Part shown: in pieces, positions 25,291-33,288 of the stretch | Layout of the letters: each line of letters begins with the position of its first letter | Numbering within the stretch: position 1 is the stretch's first letter | Source: an uncultured Eubacterium sp. | GTDB lineage: Bacteria > Bacillota > Clostridia > Lachnospirales > Lachnospiraceae | Assembly: GCA_947385775.1 (NCBI GenBank) | Contig: CANDMI010000031.1 | Coordinates: forward strand, 1 to 40,474 | DNA: 40,474 nt | Reading direction: 5' to 3' | Notes under the pieces: model-generated | Told to the model about the DNA's origin: nothing | Databases searched by the model: none | The model's input: only the letters and a program-made list of their open reading frames with translations | Made by a program: the position numbers and the translations under genes

Positions 25291-26337
25291 ATGCAAAGCA
25301 TTTCAGAAAGGGTTTACAAACGGCGGGAAGAAGATAAGATCTTTCGTATCTTTTGGGAAAAAACGGCGCAGGGGGCAAGGGTTTTGCGTATTTTTGGACA
25401 GACTCCTGTCGTAACCGTTCCAGATGAGATCGAGGGCTTGGCGGTCACAGAAATCGGAGATTATTGCTTTTCAAAAACGGCGCGGCTGCCGGCTGCCGGG
25501 TTTTTTGTAAGCGATGGTTTGGGTGATGGCAGGATGCGCCAAGCGAATTTAAAAGAGCGGGATTGCCAGCAGGCGGAAGGCATTACCGAATTGTGCGGCG
25601 GTTTTGCAGAAAGCGTCAGCCTGCCGGATTCGGTTGTAAAAATTGGAAGCTACGCGTTTTATAACTGTAGGAATCTCGCAAAGCTGGAGCTTGGAGGGCG
25701 GATAAAGGCGATCGGAAGCGACGCGTTTATGAACTGCTATAAGTTAAAGAAGCTGATCTTTCGATGCAGCGCATTCCAACCAACCTGCCTGCAAAAAATG
25801 CTCGTGCAGATTTCGTGGGATGTGGAAGTGTTCTTTAACGCACGGGGGGAGCAGGCGGCGCTTTTTTACCCTGAGTATTACGAAGCCTATGACGAGATCG
25901 CGCCGGCGCATATTTTTGAGCGTCGGATTACCGGAGAGGGATTTCGGGCGAGACAGTGCTTTTTGAATCATTTGGTGGATTACGAAAAGTACGATGCTGT
26001 TTTTTTGCAGTCCGCTTGCGCGGAAACAAAACAGGCTATGTGTCATCTGGCTTTATGCCGCCTGCGTTATCCGGTATGTTTGCCGCCACAGGCAGAGATG
26101 TTTTATCGGGATTATATTTATGAAAACAGTGTCGAGCTTGCGGGGCGCCTGGTGCGGGAAAGGGAGCGGGATATGCTGGAGTTTTTATTTTGCCAAAAGC
26201 TTTTGTCGCAGGAAGCGGTAAACGGAGCGCTTTTTTGGGCGGTAGAGGCAGGATGGACGGAAGGCAGCGCGTTTTTGCTTCAGTGGCAACAGGTTGAGGC
26301 GGGAAAGTCGGTGGAGGAGAGGTATGCATTTGAATAA
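25291..26337 (+). CDS. Cytoplasmic BspA-type leucine-rich-repeat protein
   Basis: 348 residues, no signal peptide. Two or three LRR_5 (BspA-type) repeats are visible: VTEIGDYCF near 50, SLPDSVVKIGSYAFYNCRNLAKLEL near 110-135, and IKAIGSDAFMNCYKLKKLIF near 140-158. The repeats are interrupted by a cysteine- and glycine-containing insert. The C-terminal half is helical, unlike the LRR part, and I do not recognise it. I chose ATG25291 with AAGGAG 6 nt upstream; a GTG at 25222 lies inside the terminator. It lies upstream of the VWA/MoxR pair in the same direction but is separated by 242 nt, so a shared function is only possible. Confidence 0.75.
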   Translation: MQSISERVYKRREEDKIFRIFWEKTAQGARVLRIFGQTPVVTVPDEIEGLAVTEIGDYCFSKTARLPAAGFFVSDGLGDGRMRQANLKERDCQQAEGITELCGGFAESVSLPDSVVKIGSYAFYNCRNLAKLELGGRIKAIGSDAFMNCYKLKKLIFRCSAFQPTCLQKMLVQISWDVEVFFNARGEQAALFYPEYYEAYDEIAPAHIFERRITGEGFRARQCFLNHLVDYEKYDAVFLQSACAETKQAMCHLALCRLRYPVCLPPQAEMFYRDYIYENSVELAGRLVRERERDMLEFLFCQKLLSQEAVNGALFWAVEAGWTEGSAFLLQWQQVEAGKSVEERYAFE

Positions 26338-26496
26338 TAGGGGGCGTATATTTATTTCTAAATTTAATTATATATAAAATATATAGAAATTAAAATAAAA
26401 TATAACAAATATGGATAAAATTGGATATTTATGCCTTATCGCATGATCAGGAAAAAAAGAATAGAAAAACCAGAAAACAAACAGAAAATTTTGTAT

Positions 26497-26511
26497 ACAT
26501 TTAATAAATGT
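26497..26511. promoter_or_regulatory. 15 bp palindrome upstream of the VWA gene
   Basis: ACATTTAATAAATGT (ACATTTA-A-TAAATGT) is a perfect dyad overlapping TATACAT/TTAATA sequences that could be a -10 region. It lies 68 nt before the start codon in a 240 nt AT-rich spacer and is a candidate operator. Confidence 0.4.
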
Positions 26512-26579
26512 GAAAACTGTTGTTTTTAATCAGGATTTACAAAAAAACAACTTTATTTTCAGGAAAAGGAGAAGATTGG

Positions 26580-27884
26580 ATGCCGCATATACAGACGCAG
26601 ACAGAGTGGGAAGTGGAGATGTCCTTAAAGGCATTGCGATTGATACGGGATGAGCTGTATGTGGATCTGCGTTTTTTTGGAGCCGCGTTATCGCAGCTGG
26701 AGCCAAAAGAGCATGGCGCGGTCCGCACTTTCGCAACTGACGGGGTATATTTATATTACAATCCGGGGCGGACGCTTTCTGTTTTTCGGGACAATTCAAA
26801 ATTTTTATGCCGCGCATTTTTGCATAGCGTGTTTCACTGTATCTTTTCCCATTTATGGATCGCGGGCAGCCGGAAACCGGAGCTTTGGGATATCGCATGC
26901 GATATTATGGTGGAATATACAATCGACCGGCTGGAAAAGCCCAGCGTTAAGCGCATATTGACATGGACGCGCAGGCAGCTGTACCAAAAGCTGGAGGAAG
27001 AAAATCGTAACATTTCCGCGGCGGTGATCTACCGCGCGCTTCAAAAGCTGCCAAAGGAGCAGGCTCTTTCATTGCAGATGGAATTTTTTACAGACGACCA
27101 TTCCTTTTGGCGTAAAAAAGATCAGCCGGGCGCGAAAAAAAGCGCCGCGCAGGCGAAATGGGAAAAGCTCACGAGGCAGGCAAGCATCCAGCAGGATCGG
27201 CTTTTAAAAGGAGAATCGGAAGCGTTACGGCAGTTGGACTTAAGGCTTCAGGCGGAAAAAAGCCGCAGGAGCTATCAGGATTTTTTAAAGAAGTTTACGC
27301 GCATTCGCGAAGAAATGCACTGTGATCCGGACGCTTTTGATCTTAATTATTATACCTATGGGCTGCGATTATATCAGAACATGCCGCTGATCGAGCCTTT
27401 GGAGACAAGGGAGGAGCGAAAGATCCAGGAATTTATCATCGTTTTGGATACCAGCGATTCTACCAGCGGGAATCTGATACGCGGGTTTTTAACGGAAACG
27501 TTTCGCATATTAAAACAGCAGGAGAATTTTTTTCATACGTGTAAGATACGTATCATACAGTCGGACAACCAGGTGCGTAAAGACCAGGAAATCACGGATT
27601 TAAGCCAGGCGGAGCGGTTTTTAAGCAAATTTGAGATCGCCGGGGGAGGCGGGACGGATTTTCGTCCGGCGTTTTCCTACGTGAACCGCCTGATAGAGCA
27701 GGGGAGCCTGTCAAAGCCGGATGGGTTGTTGTATTTTACGGACGGGAAGGGCATTTATCCGAAAAAACGACCTGTTTATCAAACCGCGTTTTTATTTTTG
27801 GAGGAATACGACGAAACGGCGGTTCCTCCATGGGCGATGCACATCAGGTTGGAGCCGGAGCAGTTAAGGGCAAAAGAAAAATAG
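26580..27884 (+). CDS. DUF2201 family protein (degenerate metallopeptidase plus VWA domain)
   Basis: 434 residues. The N-terminal part resembles the putative metallopeptidase domain of DUF2201 proteins, but the zinc motif HExxH reads HSVFH (in FLHSVFHCIFSHLW), so the catalytic glutamate is lost. A charged linker runs through about 190-255. The C-terminal part is a VWA domain with the metal-site start FIIVLDTSDSTSG near 297 (DxSxS) and GGGGTDFRPAF. I chose ATG26580 with AAGGAG (26566-26571), not ATG26520. The MoxR-type ATPase follows after 13 nt; ATPase-VWA pairs commonly act as chaperone-like remodelling systems. The substrate is unknown. Confidence 0.82.
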   Translation: MPHIQTQTEWEVEMSLKALRLIRDELYVDLRFFGAALSQLEPKEHGAVRTFATDGVYLYYNPGRTLSVFRDNSKFLCRAFLHSVFHCIFSHLWIAGSRKPELWDIACDIMVEYTIDRLEKPSVKRILTWTRRQLYQKLEEENRNISAAVIYRALQKLPKEQALSLQMEFFTDDHSFWRKKDQPGAKKSAAQAKWEKLTRQASIQQDRLLKGESEALRQLDLRLQAEKSRRSYQDFLKKFTRIREEMHCDPDAFDLNYYTYGLRLYQNMPLIEPLETREERKIQEFIIVLDTSDSTSGNLIRGFLTETFRILKQQENFFHTCKIRIIQSDNQVRKDQEITDLSQAERFLSKFEIAGGGGTDFRPAFSYVNRLIEQGSLSKPDGLLYFTDGKGIYPKKRPVYQTAFLFLEEYDETAVPPWAMHIRLEPEQLRAKEK

Positions 27885-27897
27885 AAAAGAGGGAGCC

Positions 27898-29388
27898 ATG
27901 AATATTCAAGAAGCGAAGAAGGAAATTAAAAATACAGTTAAGGCTTATTTAGCAAAGGATGAGACGGGGGCGTATCGGATCGCATCCGTCAACCAGCGGC
28001 CGATTTTATTAATGGGGCCTCCTGGGATTGGGAAAACCCAGATCATGGAGCAGGTCGCAAGGGAGTGTGAGATTGGGCTTGCGGCGTATACGATCACGCA
28101 CCATACAAGGCAGAGCGCCGTGGGGCTTCCTTTTATAAAGGAAGAAACGTTTGACGGGTGCGCCTGTTCGGTTACCAAATATACAATGAGTGAGATCATC
28201 GCGGGCATTTATGAAAAAATGGAGCTGACCGGATGCAGGGAAGGGATTTTATTTTTGGATGAGATTAACTGCGTATCGGAGACGTTAGCTCCGACCATGC
28301 TGCAATTTTTGCAGTATAAGACCTTTGGAGGGCATAAGATCCCGGAAGGCTGGATCATCGCGGCGGCGGGCAATCCTCCAGAGTACAATCGCTCGGTGCA
28401 TGATTTTGACATGGTGACGTTAGATCGAATGCGCTATATGAGCGTGGAGCCGGATTTACAGATATGGAAGGCGTACGCCAAAACCGTGGGGGTGCACAGC
28501 GCGATTACAAGCTACTTGGAGCTTCGGCCGAAAAATTTTTACCGGGTGGAAAATGATGTGGACGGCCTGCAATTTGTCACCGCAAGAGGCTGGGAGGATT
28601 TAAGCAGTCTTTTGCAGACGTACGAAGCGCTTGGCATTTCGGCGGGAGAGGAGGTTTTTCATGAATTTATCCATCATCCAGATGTGGCGCAGGACGCTTT
28701 TTCCTTTTATGACCTGTATCATAAGTACGAGGAGGATTATGGGATCACGGAAATCTTAGAAGGAAAGGTTCGGCAAAATGTATACAGCCGCATCGCGCAG
28801 GCGGAATTTGACGAGCGTTTGTGCGTAGTCAGCCAGCTTTCGGATGGCTTAGGGCAGATCTTGCGTCAGGCGGCGCAGGAAAAGGAGCGCGCTGACCTTT
28901 GGTATCTGTTTTTAAAGGATTTTCAAAATCTGCAAGATGGCAAGAAACAGCCGACGGATCTGTATCATGAGCTGGTAGGCCGATTGGAGGAAGGATACCG
29001 GAAAAAGAAGCAGGGAGGCGTGTATGCAAAGGAGCGTCTTAGAAATGAGAAATGGCTTTGGATGCAGCTGAAAAACACGCCGCCGGAAAAAAATATGGAC
29101 GGCAAGGAAGCGTTTGATTATGAGAAAAAGAATTTTGACGCGCAGCTTAAAAAATTAGAGCAGGCGGAGCTTTGCGCGGAATTTGCGGTGGAATACGCGT
29201 TTGATTTTATGGAGCAGGCGTTTTTGGACGGTCAGGAAATCGTTGTATTTGTCACGGACTTAACGCTGAACCAGGAAGCAGTCTCATTTTTTGCCAAGCA
29301 TCCTTGCAGGCGTTTTACCAAATATACCCAAAGCCTGCTGATTGGAAGCCGTAAGGAGCAGCTGCTTTTGGAGTTAGAGCGGGGCTGA
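27898..29388 (+). CDS. MoxR-type AAA+ ATPase
   Basis: 496 residues. The AAA+ module is at the N-terminus: Walker A GPPGIGKT near 39-46, Walker B GILFLDEIN near 116-124, and sensor-1 AAAGNPPEYN near 155-164. After the lid, about 250 residues of helical, charged sequence form a C-terminal domain that is longer than in typical MoxR proteins (about 330 residues). GAGGGAG precedes ATG27898. It is paired with the VWA gene immediately upstream and probably forms a two-component remodelling machine with it. There is no terminator before the CarD gene, but that gene has its own promoter. Confidence 0.88.
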   Translation: MNIQEAKKEIKNTVKAYLAKDETGAYRIASVNQRPILLMGPPGIGKTQIMEQVARECEIGLAAYTITHHTRQSAVGLPFIKEETFDGCACSVTKYTMSEIIAGIYEKMELTGCREGILFLDEINCVSETLAPTMLQFLQYKTFGGHKIPEGWIIAAAGNPPEYNRSVHDFDMVTLDRMRYMSVEPDLQIWKAYAKTVGVHSAITSYLELRPKNFYRVENDVDGLQFVTARGWEDLSSLLQTYEALGISAGEEVFHEFIHHPDVAQDAFSFYDLYHKYEEDYGITEILEGKVRQNVYSRIAQAEFDERLCVVSQLSDGLGQILRQAAQEKERADLWYLFLKDFQNLQDGKKQPTDLYHELVGRLEEGYRKKKQGGVYAKERLRNEKWLWMQLKNTPPEKNMDGKEAFDYEKKNFDAQLKKLEQAELCAEFAVEYAFDFMEQAFLDGQEIVVFVTDLTLNQEAVSFFAKHPCRRFTKYTQSLLIGSRKEQLLLELERG

Positions 29389-29474
29389 AAATCAGAAAAA
29401 AGCGGTGAAAATCAAATATTGTATATATTTTTTTGAAATTCATAGCAAAAAACAGGAAATTTGAATAATTTATG

Positions 29475-29504
29475 CTTACATTGCCAAAAATAACTTGGTA
29501 TAAT
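29475..29504 (+). promoter_or_regulatory. Promoter for the CarD-like gene
   Basis: CTTACA (29475-29480), an 18 bp spacer and TATAAT (29499-29504) with an upstream TGG that makes an extended -10. The start codon is 38 nt downstream. Confidence 0.7.
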
Positions 29505-29542
29505 AAATATGTGCAAAAATTTTTCAAGAAAGGCGGTATGCT

Positions 29543-30073
29543 ATGATTCAAAAAAACGATTTTGTTGTTTATGGCTGTAATGGCGTATGCACGGTAGGGG
29601 ACATTGGGCCGTTGGAAATCCCGGGCGTTCCAAAAGAGCGGGTTTATTATACGCTGATTCCATATTATACGAAAGACAGCCAGATATTTGTGCCGGCGGA
29701 CAGCACGAAAGCCGTGCTGCGTCCGGTCATTTCCAGGGACGAGTTTTTAAAGCTGATGGACGAGATCCCATCGATGGACGTGCTTTGGGTGGATGAGGAA
29801 AAACAGAGGGATTTTATATACAAAGAAACCCTTCGCAAAAGCAGCTGCTTTGGGCTGCTCCAGATTATGAAAACAGTGGAGCGGCGAAGGCAGGAGCGTA
29901 CCGCGAAGGGAAAGAAAATGACCGCTACGGATGAAAAATACGCGCATCTTGCGGAAAAAAATTTATTTGAGGAAGGGGCCATTGCCCTTGGCGTGGCGCC
30001 GGCGCAGGTCAAAGAGCAGGTGAGGGCGAGGCTTTTACATGCCATGGAGACACAGCCTGTGGAAATATCTTAA
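29543..30073 (+). CDS. CarD-like transcriptional regulator
   Basis: 176 residues. The N-terminal CarD/TRCF-type RNA-polymerase interaction domain spans about 1-60 (FVVYGCNGVCTVGDIGPLEIPG, YYTLIPYY, IFVPADS), followed by a basic helical domain (KTVERRRQERTAKGKK) that in CarD proteins contacts upstream promoter DNA. CarD proteins bind the RNAP beta subunit and tune open-complex stability. AAAGGCGG precedes ATG29543. It has its own promoter and terminator. It could instead belong to the broader CarD_CdnL_TRCF group without a defined role. Confidence 0.9.
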   Translation: MIQKNDFVVYGCNGVCTVGDIGPLEIPGVPKERVYYTLIPYYTKDSQIFVPADSTKAVLRPVISRDEFLKLMDEIPSMDVLWVDEEKQRDFIYKETLRKSSCFGLLQIMKTVERRRQERTAKGKKMTATDEKYAHLAEKNLFEEGAIALGVAPAQVKEQVRARLLHAMETQPVEIS

Positions 30074-30136
30074 CCGATCAAGGTCATAAAAAGTATTCAA
30101 AAATCCGTGTAAAAAGCGCCCTAAAATCCACATAAG

Positions 30137-30174
30137 AAAGCCAGCCGCGAAATCCGAAAGCAGCCGGCTTTTTT
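30137..30174. terminator. Terminator shared by the CarD-like gene and the 50-residue gene
   Basis: AAAGCC (30137-30142) pairs with GGCTTT, extended by an inner GC-rich pairing, with a T-run to 30174 on the plus strand. On the minus strand TTTCTT follows. It lies between convergent genes ending at 30073 and 30178. Confidence 0.75.
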
Positions 30175-30177
30175 GTT

Positions 30178-30330
30178 TTAGAGTAAAATTTTTGATTTTT
30201 GCTTCAAAAGCTTCGAACCGCTTATGATCAACAAAACGCCCGACACAAGCCCTGTCGTCAAGATACAGATTCCAAGCACAAGGCTGTATATGGCAGTGGA
30301 ATTTATCGTTCTGTATACTTTTTCATTCAT
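30178..30330 (-). CDS. Small membrane protein, 50 residues
   Basis: A short minus-strand gene: ATG at 30330, stop at 30178. The product begins MNEKVYRTINSTAIYSL, carries two closely spaced hydrophobic stretches with glycines (LGICILTTGLVSGVLLIISG) and ends in a basic tail (SKLLKQKSKILL). A perfect AGGAGGA (plus-strand 30338-30344) is spaced 7 nt from the start, and the shared terminator lies just past the stop codon. Similar short proteins occur in clostridia but I know of no function. The coding logic and ribosome site make it more likely real than not. Confidence 0.75.
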   Translation of the reverse strand: MNEKVYRTINSTAIYSLVLGICILTTGLVSGVLLIISGSKLLKQKSKILL

Positions 30331-30495
30331 GGAATAATCCTCCTATTACTTGCTTTTTGTTTATTTTAGCATATTGTTGTGAAAAGATACAGCAAAAATT
30401 TCTTTTTGTGAGAGATTAGTTACGGTGAAGTCAGTTACAGTGAAGTAGGAGCTGGCTTTTAAATACGATACGGAAAGCCTTTTTTTGGAAATCAT

Positions 30496-30524
30496 TTGCC
30501 TGTATGGGAGAACGTGTGTATAAT
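30496..30524 (+). promoter_or_regulatory. Sigma-A-type promoter for the DUF4317 gene
   Basis: TTGCCT (30496-30501), a 17 bp spacer and TATAAT (30519-30524). The transcript would start near 30531 and carry a leader of about 120 nt made mostly of repeats. Confidence 0.7.
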
Positions 30525-30529
30525 AGTAA

Positions 30530-30605
30530 GCGTATTTTAACAGCAAGCGTATTTTAATAAGCGTATTTTAATAGCGGGGGTATTTTAATAAACGTTTTTT
30601 AATAG
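30530..30605 (+). repeat. Short-period repeat in the DUF4317 leader
   Basis: GTATTTTAA recurs at 30532, 30549, 30563 and 30580, with a variant (GTTTTTTAA) at 30594. The spacing alternates 17, 14, 17, 14 nt. The array sits in the predicted 5' untranslated region. Confidence 0.8.
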
Positions 30606-30630
30606 TAAGCATAAGTATGCTTATAAGCAT
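30606..30630. promoter_or_regulatory. Overlapping palindromes just before the DUF4317 ribosome site
   Basis: TAAGCATA (30606-30613) is inverted as TATGCTTA (30616-30623), and ATGCTTATAAGCAT (30617-30630) is a perfect 14 bp palindrome sharing its right half. The two alternative pairings end 5 nt before AGGAGGG. They could be an RNA switch between two hairpins or an operator. Confidence 0.5.
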
Positions 30631-30650
30631 CATAGCAGGAGGGAAACGCT

Positions 30651-31799
30651 TTGAATAAAAAAGAAGTATTGGAATTAAAAAAGAGGATGAAAAAAGACAG
30701 CTGCACGTTTACGAGGATGTGCGGATGTTATGTAGATGGAGAGCGAAACCGCGTCACGTATTTAAACAAAACCTTTTTAAATTTAGAAGACGAGGAGCTT
30801 TTTAAATATTTGGAGATCGCCAAAAAAACCTTGTCCGGCACGCTTGGCGACCATTTGTTGGAGCTGGAATTTCCGTTAGAGCAAGAGGAAGCCGGGGGGA
30901 GGCAACAGTTTTTATTGGGGCTAAGGGAAAGCAAATTGAAAAATGAAGACCTGCTGGAGCGGTTTTACGACCTTGTGATTGAAAATTACGAAGCGGCAGG
31001 AAATTACCTAATCCTGATTTTCCATGACGCTTATGACGTGCCGGTTAAGACGAAGGACAATTTAAAGCTGGATGAATCCGAAGAGATCTACGAATATCTT
31101 TTGTGCGCCATATGCCCGGTCGCATTGACAAAGCCGGGGCTTGGGTATTTAGAGGATTCCAATGAGATCGGGCCAAGGGTTCGGGACTGGGTTGTAAACG
31201 CGCCGGATGCGGGGTTTTTGTTCCCGGCGTTTACAGGGCGCAGTACGGACATACATAGCACATTGTTTTACACTCGGAATCCAAAGCTGCCGCCTGACGC
31301 GCTGATGGAAGGGCTGCTTGGCTGTCAAAAAAAGCTGACCGCGACCGAGCAAAAGCAGGTTTTCCGCTCTGTTTTAGAGGATTCCCTTGGCGAAGAATGC
31401 AGCTATGAGACGATCAAGGAAATCCACGATAAAATCCAGGATAAAATCCAGGACAAAATGGCGCTTGAAGAGGAGACGGAGGAAGAGGAGCCGGAGCCGA
31501 TCGAGCTATCCAAAGAATCTATCAAGTCGATTTTAAAGGACAGCGGCGTATCGGAGGAAAAGTTACAGATAACCGACCAGGTATTTGAGGAAAGGGTAGG
31601 GGAAAGCAACCATCTTTACGCGGAAAACGTTGTGGACAAGCGTAAGTTTGAAGTGAAAACATACGACGTTGTATTGCATGTAAAACCGGAAAAAGCAGTA
31701 AAAATTAAATCACAAATTATCGATGGGCAAAAATATTTGGTCATTCCGATGGATGAAAATGAAAATGTCAACGTAAATGGGATTCAAACTACGGTTTAG
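30651..31799 (+). CDS. DUF4317 domain protein
   Basis: 382-residue soluble protein matching the uncharacterised DUF4317 family of Firmicutes. The N-terminus is MNKKEVLELKKRMKKDSCTF with RMCGCYVDGERN. A highly acidic low-complexity linker (EEETEEEEPEP) is preceded by two direct repeats of DKIQDKIQDKM near 270, and a C-terminal domain follows. TTG30651 is the start, supported by AGGAGGG (30636-30642) at 8 nt. It has its own promoter and a repeat-bearing leader. No function is known to me; it is not linked to an obvious pathway here. Confidence 0.85.
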   Translation: MNKKEVLELKKRMKKDSCTFTRMCGCYVDGERNRVTYLNKTFLNLEDEELFKYLEIAKKTLSGTLGDHLLELEFPLEQEEAGGRQQFLLGLRESKLKNEDLLERFYDLVIENYEAAGNYLILIFHDAYDVPVKTKDNLKLDESEEIYEYLLCAICPVALTKPGLGYLEDSNEIGPRVRDWVVNAPDAGFLFPAFTGRSTDIHSTLFYTRNPKLPPDALMEGLLGCQKKLTATEQKQVFRSVLEDSLGEECSYETIKEIHDKIQDKIQDKMALEEETEEEEPEPIELSKESIKSILKDSGVSEEKLQITDQVFEERVGESNHLYAENVVDKRKFEVKTYDVVLHVKPEKAVKIKSQIIDGQKYLVIPMDENENVNVNGIQTTV

Positions 31800-31823
31800 G
31801 GAAGATCGTTTGTGAATTTCTGA

Positions 31824-31868
31824 AAAAAGAACCGGGATTTCGGCAGGACGAAGTTCCGGTTCCTTTTA
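31824..31868 (+). terminator. Terminator after the DUF4317 gene
   Basis: GAACCGGGA pairs with TTCCGGTTC, flanked by A-rich sequence on the left and CCTTTTA on the right. The T-run is modest. Confidence 0.6.
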
Positions 31869-31871
31869 TGC

Positions 31872-31973
31872 GCAGGCCCGCAAATGGAAATTAGCTGCAA
31901 GAGCAGCACGCGGGCCGCGCGGCGAGTAGTGGAGGAAAAAATTTCCTCTATTCGATTGACTGCGCGGGCCTGC
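31872..31973. repeat. Closed structured element between DUF4317 and parB
   Basis: GCAGGCCCGC (31872-31881) is perfectly inverted at 31964-31973 and closes a 102 nt segment. Inside are hairpins AGCTGC-AAG-AGCAGC and GAGGAAA-AAA-TTTCCTC and a GC-rich block. Both closing arms are followed by AAATGGAA, so the flanks are also direct repeats. Past it, CGGTTTTT (32034-32041)/AAAAACCG (32050-32057) forms a hairpin near the parB end. No gene is seen in 31800-32085. Confidence 0.65.
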
Positions 31974-32085
31974 AAATGGAATTTTGAATTTTCAGACATT
32001 CGCATAAAATAATTCGCGCGCACTAAAATTTGACGGTTTTTTATTCGTGAAAAACCGCCTGTATTATAAATATTTTTCTGTAAAA

Positions 32086-33288
32086 TTACATTTCGATTTC
32101 ATTATACAAGTCGATAATCCGATTTTTTAAGACCTCTAACCGGATTTTTAAATCTGCATCTGATTTTAAAAGCTTCTTATGGTTCTTTAAAACCGCAAAA
32201 TTTGTTTCTAATAATTGCAAAGTCTGCTCAGTTTTCGCAAATTGTGTGATGCGCTTTAGTTCGTCGCTGGAAACAGAGGTATTGCGCACTTCAAGTTCCT
32301 TTTGCTGCTGCTTCATTTTCTTTAATTGGCTTTGCAGTCGTTGCTTTTCATGCTCCGCTTTTTCTTTTGCGTCGGAAACATACTTAAGCTCTTCTTTTAA
32401 GTCGTGCTCCGGGAGCTGGGATTTTGAATCTTGAAGCTGTTGAATCCGCCGCTCTAATGCCGCGATGTGTCTGTCCCTTTCATCTAACTTTTCACGCGTG
32501 CGCGCAAGCTCTTCCTGGCTTCGTTTGTTTTCCAGCTCTTTTTCCTGGGAGATTTTTTTTATGCTTTCCAGCTCGCTTGGGTCGATGCTGCCTTTGGCGC
32601 TTAACAGCTCGACGATCTTTAATTGCGCCCACTCATCTAAACGGCTGAATTTGTTTGCATCCTCTAAACTGATGCCGTTTTGATTTAACAGGTCGCTTAA
32701 TTCCGGTATCAGCTTTTCAGCGTTTACGTATTTGATCGCCTGCCTTTGGGACATATTGAGCTGTTTTGCGATTTCTTTTGTGATATTTGTAATCTCCCCG
32801 GTTATTTTTTTTGTTTCGTATAATTCTTTTAACCTGCGGATTTCCCAGCGTTTTTCCTCGATGGTGGTCTCCCTGGTGTCGTGGTTTGCGGAGATCAGCA
32901 TGATCTCTTCGTCTATTTCGGATATGCTCGATTTTTCCACCTTGCAGGGAATGCCGGTGGGGAACAGCTCTTTGTATACGTTTTCATCCATAATGTCGAT
33001 CGCATGAAAACGACGTTCCCCGGAGACGATCCGGTACATATTTTTTTCTACGTCAAAAATGACAGAAAGGTTGTGGCGCAATCCGTTTACAGTTATGGAT
33101 TCACTTAACGCTTCAATATTATCCTGGGAATAATTTTTATTTTTTTCATTCGGGATGATCTTTTCCTTCGGGATAAATTGAAAATTATAGTTTGAGGTCG
33201 CCCTCATCTGTTTTAATTTATCGCCGCCTTTTGTGTCAAGGATGCCCGACGCCGTTTGCCCCGGCTTAAATACTTTCTTTGCGCCCAT
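32086..33288 (-). CDS. parB: ParB-like partition protein with a long coiled coil
   Basis: 400 residues. The ParB/Srx N-terminal domain covers about 35-125, with the nucleotide/partner motif GERRFHA at 90-96. A helix-turn-helix region follows at about 155-210 (ITKEIAKQLNMSQRQAIKYV). Residues about 240-350 are a highly charged coiled coil in place of the usual short linker, then a basic C-terminal segment. It is longer than chromosomal Spo0J (about 280-300). The start codon abuts the parA stop codon, so translation is coupled. It should load on parS-like sites and work with ParA. The length and coiled coil are more like plasmid or accessory partition proteins. Confidence 0.85.
   Translation of the reverse strand: MGAKKVFKPGQTASGILDTKGGDKLKQMRATSNYNFQFIPKEKIIPNEKNKNYSQDNIEALSESITVNGLRHNLSVIFDVEKNMYRIVSGERRFHAIDIMDENVYKELFPTGIPCKVEKSSISEIDEEIMLISANHDTRETTIEEKRWEIRRLKELYETKKITGEITNITKEIAKQLNMSQRQAIKYVNAEKLIPELSDLLNQNGISLEDANKFSRLDEWAQLKIVELLSAKGSIDPSELESIKKISQEKELENKRSQEELARTREKLDERDRHIAALERRIQQLQDSKSQLPEHDLKEELKYVSDAKEKAEHEKQRLQSQLKKMKQQQKELEVRNTSVSSDELKRITQFAKTEQTLQLLETNFAVLKNHKKLLKSDADLKIRLEVLKNRIIDLYNEIEM

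Noticed and set aside
26520-26579. Upstream ATG start for the DUF2201/VWA protein
   Set aside because: The ribosome binding site AAGGAG lies inside this extension and fits ATG26580 at 8 nt.
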